From positions 2,542,001 to 2,606,000 of the forward strand of contig CM074187.1 in NCBI GenBank assembly GCA_037179385.1: a DNA stretch of 64,000 bases, read 5' to 3'. The stretch is from Holothuria scabra. Lineage: Eukaryota; Echinodermata; Holothuroidea; Aspidochirotida; Holothuriidae. How positions within the stretch are numbered: position 1 is the stretch's first letter; each line of letters begins with the position of its first letter. The notes beneath the pieces are model-generated. The model was not told the origin of the DNA, did no database searches, and saw nothing but the letters and a program-made list of their open reading frames with translations. The position numbers and the translations under genes are program-made. This document shows positions 44,701 through 56,700 of this stretch, in pieces.

Positions 44701-47700
44701 TCACAGATATTTCAAGACAGCCATTACTTGATAGCTGACAAGTTTGCCCATCATGGCACTACAAAATGTCCATACCATGACTGTTTAGATTTTGAGCTAG
44801 AAGGACTTAAAGTTTTTATAGGGTACACCCACCTCTAGCATCTTCACAAAAACGGAAAATCTCCGCCATTTGACAGCATTTTTTTAAACAGTCAAAATCA
44901 CCATCAATCTTACCCAAATTTTGAACATCTACACTCTGGCCAGTACACTTTCATATTCATGGACTTTCATCACCCAGCTGGCAGGTTATCTTGACAAAAT
45001 TTGGTCAAAACTAGAGCTAAAAGGACTACTTCTTTGAGGGTGTGCACTTGTCGCTCTAGAACACTACTCTCATGGAGTAGTGAGACTTTAAATTGGGAGC
45101 AAAACTTAAATCAAAGGCCCCTCCTCTTGTCATAGTGCTCCAGCAATGAGAATTACAATTCTGCTGTAGCAACCCTTTATTCATGCCACACTCACAAAGC
45201 ACTACATTGGACTCTCAGAATCGTCTTGCTATAATTCTGCCTGTAAACATTATACAGTGTTCAGATAGTTGTGGTTTAAGCAGCTTATAATGAGAAAGCA
45301 TTTTTCAACAGAGCTTGCAAATTATTCTGTATTTTACGGTCTTTTCAGCTAAGTTAAGTACTTTTATTTTCATTGGTAATAGAGTTAGGGAAAATTTTAT
45401 CAATGAAAAGCAAAATAAAAAGAACCTTATGCTTTTTCCCTTTCATTAAACACAAAAAGTCACTTTTAAAGGAAATATTGTGTTTAAAATGCTCCAACAA
45501 AGGGTTCTAAGAAAATGAACATAAAATGAACATAAAATGAACACTGTCCTACAATCCAGTCTTAACCTTAAACCCCGCCAGTATTTACATCTCTTCAAAA
45601 TACTGTGCGCAAGAAGAATCATGGACGTTACATCATTTGAAATGTTGGAAGTTTGGGTGAACAAATTATTCTTGAGCAACGAACAACTGAATTTCTATCT
45701 GTGGGAAACTTATTTCTTGAAAAGTAGGCTAACATACCAGCTGCCTTATTTTCTCTCAAACCTGTGTAAATAAGTGTTGGTTTTAAAGGAATGAATTTTT
45801 CTTGCAAAACAAATGCAAAATTGCCTTTTAAATATTAGCTCATGCATGACCATATAATAAATATGGTATAAATGAAGGCTGTAGTTTGGGTTTGTAACAT
45901 TTTCCATTTGAGCACATTAACTTCATTATTGAACAACAGTCCATTACTTAGTAACTTAACATCCTTGCAAGAAGACAACCTTTTGGTTTCTGTTTTATCA
46001 AATAAATGTGGATTTATATTACATACCAAAGTTTCTCATCAGGCACATCAAGGTTACAGCGACAATGACATACAATTTTGAGACACTTGATGTAAACCCC
46101 ACTCCCCAGGGTGGTGATTATTGCCTGCTAACAATAACATAAAAATAACCAGCACTATTTTTGTCGTAGCTGCAATGGTGATGTTTATGTTCTGAGTAAC
46201 ATGGGGTCAGGGAGTCAGGAGTCATCTAAACAATAACAGTAAGTTCTCCCTTGATGAATCCAACCAATATTTCAAAACAGAAAATCTGTGGTGTTTAGAC
46301 ACGGTGGTTTGTCTTGTCTGTAAAATGATACTCTTAGTTGTATGTTACTTTAAAAGTAAAATATTTTGTATAGTCATTTACATTTACTTTCTGCAAGTAT
46401 AATCTAATTATGCTAGAACCAATCATAAATGTTGAATGCTCCTTTTTTCAGAACCTTCAAGAAGAACATGCCCGTCAAGCATTTGTCAATTTTGACAAAA
46501 GTCACCAAGGTATAATAAGTGCTCTGGCCTTTAACAAAATTATGACTATCATCAGGCGTCACTTGGTAACAGATTATGTTGCAGACAATTTAGTTACGGT
46601 AAGATGAAACTTTGACTGTGTCAGATATTTTCAATTTGGAATCTTAAAATCTTTCTTGTCTTTTCTCTTTCTTAACATAACCCTCCAGGGTATTGCTGCA
46701 GAACATGCTCAACAAGCTTTTTCAGAATTTGATAAAAAACATGTTGGTGTGATCACAGGATTAGAGTTTCGATTCATAATGCTGAGTATCTTCAATCATC
46801 TTGTTACTGACTTTGTGGAAGAAAATTTGCTCAATGTAAGTCTGGTGACATGTGGAGAGTTTGCTGTGATAGTAACTACGTTGCCCGTTTTGCTTGTGGT
46901 TAACGGTTGTGATTGCAAAATTTACCTCTTTTGTCTTTTCTTTGACATTTTGGAGGAACTCTTTTTAACTTTTGGTGATATAAAGTTTAATGTGCACTTG
47001 CTTGCTGTGTGTTTTCAGCCATGTTGCAACTGTCTTCAAATTATCTAACTTGATAATTTGATAAGACACAGTTAGTCACTTGTTTCAAACAGTTACAAGT
47101 TTTTTTATTAACTTGTTTTTTGTTGTTCTTGCACCCTGTTACTTGGTGAGCTTTTCTTCCAAGCTCTTTCTCTTTTCAAAAATTGTTTCTGTTATGAAGA
47201 TGACTTTTCAGCATTTTTTGTTCATGATTTGTCTTTAATCAGATGTCTAGGATCTTCAAAGAGTAATGGTGTCCCTCCAAGTTCATGCATCAACTTTGAT
47301 ATCATTTCTGAATTCAAAGAGAGCTTACTCTCTGCTGCACTTAAACAAAGTGTGGTGTTTATTTTTAAGGGAATTTCTTCAGCCTTAAAAATTGTTATGA
47401 TCAAAGTGGAAACAGACTTGCACATTTTTGTCATCTGTAATGTCTCACTTTGATGAACAGATGTTCAGTATGACATCATATGTTTGGAGAAGGGAACAGG
47501 GAATAATGTAGATAGTGCTCTTGTACTGTTTATGACCTTACTCTGGAATAACTGAGAGGTTAAAATTTAATTTGGCTTTGGGGTCCACATGTATGCTCAA
47601 TCACCTCTCAATGTACTCATGCAGTCACATAGCAGGACAGAAACAACACTTGAAGAGGTGGGGGCAGTGATTTAGCTTCATCAGTTTCCCAGTGTGACAT

Positions 47701-50700
47701 TCTGAATTGACTGCCTGGGGAAGGGGTGTATTCCTCTTTATTTAAAAATCATTTTCAATTTGAGGGGTACCTATATGGTGCATTATTTATTTCGTAATAC
47801 AGTCGACGTAATGTTAGATCCTGTCATGCGTGATCAGTTCGTTTGCAATCCTAACTGATTTGCAAGTAAAGTGAGAAGTACAACTTAGAGTGGCTGAGTC
47901 TGTTTCTTGGAAAAGCCCATCAAGGTAGTTCCTTTCAAATAAATATCTGTGCAGAAAATGCTCTTTAAATTTTTTGTGAGGCATTCCCTTAGGTACAGTG
48001 ACCTGGTCGCACAAATACATCCTTGCAAAAACGTGGGGAGGGGGGATGCTTTAAGGGTAACTTAGACATAATACATTTCATTGAGGTAATGACAATTTCA
48101 AATTTTCAAAGTGGCAAAAATTTTTCAAGCAGTGCCTCTCCCTGGTCCCCCTTTTGTTATGCTTTTACATCCATTTGCTGTGAGTTATAGCTGTCACATC
48201 AATGATTCAGTTGATGTGAATTATGTTCTGTTTTACCAGTTTGATTCAGATAGATTTTGTTTCATTCATTACTTTTGTCCTAATCCCCAAAGGCTAAACA
48301 TATTTCTTATGGTGACATTGTAAAGCAAGTAGAGAAAGGTTCTTTGGTATTTACAACCAGTTATAATCTATGATAGTTTGATTGGTCCTGGGATTTTTAG
48401 CAAGTGTCCTTGAAAATCACTGAAGTGTTTCAGTTTTGGTTTTTAAGGTTGTCCATTCCTTGATATAGTGCACTTAAAACTCCTTTAGTATTTTTTTCCA
48501 AAAATATCCGTGTAAAAATTCTGGTTTTATTATGGCTCTTGTTGCATGTGTCTGAAAGCTGCAAAGATATTTGGTATTCAGGTTGTTGTTTTTTCTTATT
48601 TTCTCAGTTAGAAATGTGGATACAGATGAAAGCTGTGCATATTTTTCCAGGGCTTCTTCTGTCTGCATATGTGTGTATGTTTATAATCATGTGGCACCTG
48701 TCTTGTAAGCATGATATCTCAAGATGTGTATTATTGGCAGTTCTGTCAGTTGTGTTGTGTTTCAAAACCAATCTGTTTAAGCTTTAATCTTTGAAGCTGC
48801 CATGCATGTTTGCATTCTGGTTTCCTTGGCCTTTCCCAACGGGCATGGAATCTTTTTGTGTTTTTACTTGGAGTTAGTTTTCAAAATTTGAAAAAATCTG
48901 GTCATGTTTATAAACCTGCTGACTGTGCTGAGTATGAAGGGTGTAGGGAAAATTCTCCAGTTTTGTTGATGGAGTGTTAAGGCGCTGCTGAAAGGCGCCC
49001 TCTGTTATCTTTGCATTGGTTGTTGTTGACATAGGTTTGTTCCTCCATAAAATGTGATGTATCATAAATATGTCAATTGTAACATCAATTCACTCATAGC
49101 ACTTCAAGTTGGAAGCCCCCTCAACAGACTTCCTTCTTATGAAATGCCCCCCTATGTCATGTTTACAATCTGTATCTCTCCCCCCCCCCCCCCCACCTTT
49201 CCCTACCTCTTCTTACTGTATTGAATGGAAATTTGCTTTGGCTTTTAACACCTATAATGTGTCTTACACCTTGTGTGCAGTGAAAGCTATAAGTGTGGCT
49301 TTATCCTGCATGTATGGCTTTAACATCACTTTATCATGTCCGTTGAAACTGGTCTCAAAGTTATGGAAGTTGGTAGTCTTCAGGCAAGAGATGATGTAAC
49401 TATGTTAGAGCTTGCTTTCTTTTCACCTGAACACAATGCAGTAAATCTACAGAATGCTTCAAAAAGAGTCTTATTTATGTATCATGAAAGACTGTGTAGT
49501 TATCTAAGTTACAGCTTGATATGGCATCAGTCTTTGGAATCCAAGGACAGGAGGGATTCATATGTACCAAACTAAACTATTATGGTAAGTCCATTTCCAG
49601 CTGATTTAATCAGTTGAAAAGGAAGGGTTAAAGAAAAATCTTTGTTTGACTATGAATCTGCACAACTTGGTGAAATTTCTATTCAAATCTGACATGAATT
49701 TCTCAGGATACCTGCAAAGGAAGTTATAACATCTGTGACCCAAAGTGAGCATAAGGAAAGCAGGGCTTATATCACAAAAAAAAGCTTTATGTGAGGTGTA
49801 ACAGACCTAAAATTGTGAACACTCTGAGTTGTAACCTCAGGTATGGTACAGTAGGTATATCCTGAAACTGTGGATTTAGTTTTCTAGAAGGCAGTGATAC
49901 AACTTAACACTGCAAATTAGAATCTTGCCAAGCCAAAGAAACTGATAGAGCTTACTTCAAGTATGATAGGCCACTGAAGACTCAACATCTTAAGCCTTGT
50001 CCGCACTAGCATGCGACATGATTTTTTTGCAACGAGACAGTCTTGTTGTGGTGAGCCTCTGACGACTAACTAGCATTCCACACTTTGCAATGCGTCTTAA
50101 CAATCTTGTTGCATAGCATCGAGTGGCATAGTGTGGACGAGGCTTTAGTAACACTAGCGGTATCCACTACTGGCCTGTATTGTATCCCACAATGCTACAA
50201 AGTTTCTCTGCTTACACAACATGTACATAACACTATATTTCAACAATACAGTTGTACCACATACAATGTAGAAAAATGAATTGAAAAGCTGTTGAATGAA
50301 CTTTATTATGAGTAACCTTTAATAATAATAATACATATTTGCATGTTGCCACTACCTGAGCTGTCAGTTGAAATTTACACTTTATGACTTAACTTCCCTC
50401 CACAATTTTTCCAAATTCAAGATCTGCTATATCGAATCATTACAATGGAGAATTTATCATGGACAATTGACCGTTTTTCATACCAAAATGGCCATTATTT
50501 AATAGGAAAATACAGCCAAAAATTTAAGTAGCAATATTTGGCTAATTGAAAGACCAAATGGCAGCACATTACACAACCTTTCCTGTCTGTTTTTGGTTTC
50601 GATGAAAAGAGAAACCTATGCATTCATGATGGCGTGCGTGTGTATGTATGTGTGTATGTGCATGTGTGTGTGTGTGTGTGTATGTGTGTGTGTTTGTGAC

Positions 50701-53700
50701 ACTTTGCTTGTTTACACGATATCTTGAGAAGGGAAGATCTGACAATTCTCAAACTTGGCACACAGATACCCCATACTGAGAGGAAGAATTTGGGGTCACA
50801 TGGGGTCAAACCCCAAAATCCTTGTTTACACAATATCTCATGATGGGAAACTTGGATTCATTTCAAACTTGATATGTTGATGCGTTATGATGAAAGGAAA
50901 AACCCTATTAATTTTGTTGGCGGTCAGAAGTCATTTGGGGTCACATGAGGTCAAACCCCAAAATCCTTGTTTACACGACATCTCATGGTGGGAAACTTGG
51001 ATTCATTTCAAACTTAATATGTTGATGCATTATGATGTAAGGAAGAACCCTATTAATTTTGTTGGCGGTCAGAGGTCATTTGGGGTCACATGGGGTCAAA
51101 CCCCAAAATCCTTGTTTACACAATATCTCATGATGGGAAACTTGGATTCATTTCAAACTTGATATGTTGATGCGTTATGATGAAAGGAAAAACCCTATTA
51201 ATTTTGTTGGCGATCAGAGGTCATTTGGGGTCACATGGGGTCAAACCCCAAAATCCTTGTTTACACAATATCTCATGATGGGAAACTTGGATTCATTTCA
51301 AACTTGATATGTTGATGCGTTATGATGAAAGGAAAAACCCTATTAATTTTGTTGGCGATCAGAGGTCATTTGGGGTCACATGGGGTCAAACCCCAAAATC
51401 CTTGTTTACAAGATATCTCAAGATAGGAAACATGGATTGATTTCAAACTTGACACGTTGATGTGTTATGATGTAAGGAAGAACCCTATTAATTTTGTTGG
51501 CGGTCAGAGGTCATTTGGGGTCATATAGAGTCCAACCCCGAAATCCTTGTTTACACAATATCTCATGGTGGGAAACGGATTCATTTCAAACTTGATATGT
51601 CAATGCATTATGAGGTGAGGAAGACCCCTATTTATTTTGGTGAAGGTCAAAGGTCATTTGGGGTCACATTTTGTCAAACCCGGAAATCCTTGTTTACACG
51701 ATATCTCAAGGTAGGAAGTTTGGATTGATTTCAAACTTGAGCTGTTGATGCATTATGATGTAAGGAAGAACCCTATTGACTTTGGTGGAGGTCAATGGTC
51801 ATCTGGTATCACCTGGCATTAAACTCTGAAAACCTTGTTTGCAGAATATCTTAAGGCACAGTATGAAATTTGGCTTTTTAAATATAGAAGTGTTTTGGTT
51901 AAAAGAAAAACCAGTTACTCACTGGTGGAGTCAAAGGTCACTTTGGGTCCCCAGGTGTTACAAGAAATGTAGCATTTTGTTGAAAAGAACATGTATGTAT
52001 CATCGAAACCTCAATGCATTTTTGCATTCTGGTTCAAATTAACAGATTTGACTTTTTGTTTCCAAAATTTTGTGCATTTTCAGGTTGCCGGGGGAGAAAC
52101 GAAACATCTAGTTAGTTTTCCATATTTCAATGCTTTTAACTCACTTCTAAATAATATGGAGGTTATAAAGAGAATCTACACATCCATTACAAAGGGTGAC
52201 CATAGAGTCGCTGTTACAAAGGGTGAGCATTTTATTCTTTTATGATTTGGTATCCATTGTAGATATAAAAGATCTTTGTGAGAAACAGGTTAATATTTAT
52301 GGTGATTTGGTTAACATTTTGGGTACTTCATGGCAAATTTTAGCAGTGATTCAATTCTTTGGGATTAAAGGTAGTTTTCCATCACATGAAACAGTTCAAA
52401 TTCTCCTGACCCTTTTACTACTAGCCCCCTCCTGCAGCTGTCTTAAACCATCCTTATGCAGATACAATCCTAATTTATTTCTCCAGGGCATACCATGGTG
52501 AACATATAGGGCTGTAGTGTTCAGTCAGAACACTCGTAAATGCATGCTCGTTGTGTAAGCTACTCAAGAGATTTTGAATCTGATTCCAATCAACAACCTG
52601 TTTCAATTGAAAATTTTTGTAGACTCTGGGTAAATGATGACCACCTTAAGCATGTTGGCCGAATTTTGACTGCATGGTCAAGTGGTTAGAGCAGCCAACT
52701 TACAATCAGGAGGTCTGGACCTTGACTCTTGTGGGACCAGAAAAGAAAGATTCTAAGGGTAGAATAAATTGTGTTAAACAGGAAGTTTTCTTCACTTTTT
52801 GATTCCTTGCCGAAGGCAGGCAAGGAATCTATGCGATGGTGATGTCGTGTGTATGTGTGTGTGTGTGTATGTATATGTGTGTGTGTGTGTGTGTATGTGA
52901 CGCTTTAGCTTGTAAACACGATATCTCAAGAAGGGTAAGTGTGACTAACCTCGTATTTGGTGTGTAGGTTGGTCATATTGAGCAGATGATCCCTATTGTT
53001 TTTGGTGGAGATCAAAGGTCATTTGGGGTCACGAGAGGTCAAAAGGTCAAAACTTCGTAAACACGATAACTCAAGAACGGTACATGTGACTATGCTCATA
53101 TTTGGTGTGTGGGTTGGTCATATTGAGTAGATGATCGCTTTCGATTTTCATGGAGGTCAAAGGTCATTTGGGGTCACGAGAGGTCAATAGGTAAATTCCT
53201 TAGAAATCGCTTGTAAACATGGTATCTCAAGAAGGGTAATTGTGACTAATCTCATATTTGGTGTGTGCATTGGTCATATTGAGTAGATGATCCCTATCGA
53301 TTTTCATGGAGATCAAAGGTCATTTGGGGTCACGAGAGGTCAAAAGGTCAAAACTTCGTAAACATGATAACTCAAGAACGGTACATGTGACTATGCTCAT
53401 ATTTGGCGAGTGTGTTGGCCATATTGAGTAGATGTTCCCTATTGTTTTTGGTGGAGGTCAAAGGTCATTTGGGGTCATGAGAGGTCAAAAGGTCAAAACT
53501 TCGTAAACACTGTATCTCAAGAACGGTACATGTGACTGTGCTCACATTTAGTGTGTGGATTTGTCATATTTAGTAGATGATCCCTATTGATGTCAAAGTT
53601 CATTTGAAGTCAGCATGTTCAAAGCCTGACAAGCTTTCCTGCACAGTCTTTCAAGAAAGGTCACTTGAAGGGTCCTGTAACTTTTCATGTAGATAGCACA

Positions 53701-56700
53701 TAGTGAATACATGGTGCCAGAAGTTTTTTGTGGAGGTCAAATGTCATTTGGGTTCACGACGGGCAAGGGGGATCTCAATGTAGGAAGATTGGATGCCTTG
53801 CATGTGTACTTTGTGGGCACATTATGGAGCCCTGTTAATCGAAAAACATTGCAAAGCAATGTCAATGTGAAAAAAGGCCTTACATTTCAGCAGCAAGGAA
53901 TCACTAAGCCTTTTGGCTTTCTGGTTTCTGATTGCTTATGGTGTGAACTTAGCTTTAGCAATGGAAGATTTTATCATTTACCAAATTTATTTGCCGAAAA
54001 CAATTGTTTGTTTCAAAGAGTTAGGGAAGTCTCTTCTGAGAGGAGTGTTGTGTTTGGGCATTTTAACTTCCCTGATATTAAGTGGCATTTTTGTCCTGAG
54101 TGTGTCACATGGATGAGATTTTGGTGAGGAAGTTTCTGACAGTTTCTTCACCTAGAAGCTCTGTTTTCGTACTGGTAAAGATGAAAATGTAGATGTCAAA
54201 AGTCACTCGATGTGAAAGCACTTATGATTTGTAAAGTAAGCATGTGTTGACAAATCACACACTTGGCAAGGGAATGACATGTTATATTCAAGTGACCGAT
54301 GGTCTTTGAGAAAGGTTTAAGGTCATTTTAGGTCAAAAGGATTGAAACTTGAAATCTAAAACAAGATTATGGGAAAGTGGTAAACTTTTGGGGTTGTGGG
54401 TGGCCTATGTATACTGATCAGCAGATGACGAACTCACCCTATATCGTTGTGCCTTCTCATTTTGTCATACCCCTGTCAATTTTGAGATAGTGCATATCAG
54501 TGAAATATTCGACTGGCTGTTGTTATGAATCTGGTGTGTTAAACACAAGAACCGTATTATGTTTGGTGAAGGTTTATTCTCATCTCTCTCAGTAAATTAG
54601 AGGTTATACTCCACAATGTGTGTATACCCAATATCAAAGAGGTTTCATCAATTTGATGGATTCTTCTGTTAGAGGTATTAAGTCATCTGAAGCCGTAAGC
54701 TCTAAGACTCTCACAACAGCTTGGGTAACAGAGACAAATAAATGTGGCTTTTGGTCTTTCATTGAGCTAAAGGAGTTTTGAGATGACAAAACAAGATTCT
54801 GGCTGGCTTTGCAAAGTGTTTTCCATAATCAACTATCATTTGCATTCATATTTATAGAGGAATTTCTTCATGCTGCCCAAGAATATAGTCAAATAACCCC
54901 TCTGGAGGTCAACATCTTATATCATCTATGCTGCCAGGGTAAATCTACAGGGTAAGTAAAGGACAAACTTCAGTTAAAAGAAGGGTTTAAGGTCACAACA
55001 GGATTTGATATGTTAGAGGGGTACTCATTCTAAACCTTTTGGTGAAATTTGCATTGAAATCCGATGGGTGGTTCTCAAGATGTGAGCATGTAAAGTTATC
55101 ACATTTTCAACAAAAAGTGAACTTGAAGCAAGCACATTTGACATCACATCCCCACATTAGTGGACAGCCTCTTATTTTTCTTTAAACTTCAGACTTGATT
55201 TTCTCCTCAACAATCACACATTATTAAAATGTGATTGCATAAGTGACATGACAACTTTACAAACTTTGCATCCTGCACAGGGAGGTCCTATTCCTATTAA
55301 CTTCAAGGTCAACAAAACAGTCTGATAAAACAAAGTGAAACAAAGCATTCCTTGTCAATGTGAGGAAGTGATAAAAGCTCTGCTGCCCTCTAACTCACTT
55401 TTGAACACAAATCTATTGACTTCATTTTCTAATATCTCAAGAAATACATGTCCAATTTGAATGAAACTTTCACTACACCATATGAATTTGGTTCCTCTTT
55501 CACATATGAAAATTAAATTTTTGCTTAAACCTTCCCTTTAATAAGAGAACATTCCTTTCCCTGTTGCAAAAGGTGGGAAAATTACTGTACAATAAGAAGT
55601 TGGTGCAGCTTCATGTTTAAGTCACATAGTTACTGAAGTTATCATGATGGTAGAAGCAAATAGCAAGTTTTAACCATCTCAAATAATCCAGAATCTATCA
55701 GAGAACTTCCTGTTCAGGCAGCTTGGGATCAATAAAGTTAAAGGCATTCGCCTCCTTTAAAGACTATTTGCCCAACAGAGCAACAAGGTTGGTTTAAACG
55801 GGGTTAACTGCCGCAATTACAGAGACAGGCTTCACTCGAGAAAATGCCTTTTTCTTGGGTAACATTGGCTAAAACGTCCTATTCAATTCTAGCAGCATGA
55901 AAAATTGCATGTGGTCCTATGAAGAGGATGTGTCCGGTCTGGCCATATTGCCTGTGTGATTGTCTACAGCTCCATGTTTGACCCACTTTGTCCGTGGAGG
56001 TTCTCACTTGAAGATGACATATTGAGAAAGAAGCACAGTTCTATGCTAGGATGTACACTAACACAACAACACATGTTTGTAGCCTGGGAAAAAAATGTTT
56101 TCTTGCAATGAGCATTCTGTTTCCCTGTCAAAGTAAAAAACAGATTTTGAAACATTCTTTTGAGGCAGTTTAGCATTTAGGTATCTGTTTGTACTCCAGC
56201 AAAGTTAATTTCCAGCAAGCATGATAGAGATACAATGTTTGGTATGATTAAATGATTGTACAAACCTTGTATGAATCTTTCTGTCATGTTAGTGTCTGCT
56301 ACTATGGTAACAGAAATGGCAATTGGTATCCTCATGCTGGTGATAGATTAATTTTATACTCCTTTTGTCAGAACTTTTATTCAGCAGTAGAGATTTCTTG
56401 TCAGGGGTTGGGGTTGGAGAAAAATACTCCTTGTGAAGATATTGCAAACAATGGGTATGAGTTTCTGCTTAACTCTAGTTTGGAAGTCAATTTATCAGCT
56501 TTTCTATTGGCTGTACAATTCTTATGATATCCAGCAAGGAACCACAGTGCCCATTGGGCTCTTGGGTTTTCATTTTTTTTTTTTTTTTTGGGGGGGGGGG
56601 GGGGGGGGAAGGGCAGAGGAGGATGGATAAAAGTGGACCTGAAAACCGAGGGAGGGAGGGGGGTTGTATTGACAACTCTCCTTGTCAAAAAGAAGGGAGT

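Larger units (their letters stand above)
35685..46451 (+). other. Carrier intron 5 (10.8 kb), repeat-rich
   Basis: Contains an inverted-repeat element (36809-37075), a minisatellite (38350-38447), a hAT-like element (38841-40170), a LINE/SINE 3' tail (about 40210-40340), a SINE (40755-40995), a CACTCTAAAA MITE (41109-41376), a LINE fragment (41400-42620) with a microsatellite, and a SINE fragment (about 43965-44050). From 44100 to 46450 I recognise nothing but AT-rich intron. Confidence 0.75.
52223..54857 (+). other. Carrier intron 7
   Basis: Contains a tRNA-like SINE head (52655-52745) and family B tandem-repeat element copy 1 (52801-53934). The open frame at 53711-54127 lies mostly in the element's 3' part and is not considered a gene. 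53935-54857 holds nothing recognised. Confidence 0.7.

Noticed and set aside
46452..46835. Constitutive use of both exons 6a and 6b in one protein
   Set aside because: Possible in frame, but it would duplicate one EF-hand segment relative to all family members I know, and the 90-nt gap hinders splicing between them. Kept only as an alternative to test.
50800..51840. CRISPR-like regular spacing
   Set aside because: Units are 145 bp of almost wholly repeated sequence without unique spacers, in an animal intron. This is a tandem satellite inside a mobile element.
52655..52745. Functional tRNA gene
   Set aside because: The A-box-like part is good, but the B-box is degenerate and I could not pair an acceptor stem. 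A SINE or tRNA relic is more likely.
53711..54127. 138-codon open frame on the plus strand
   Set aside because: It starts inside the 3' unique part of the family B repeat element, which recurs at 63780-64000, and has no recognisable protein motif. Chance frame.
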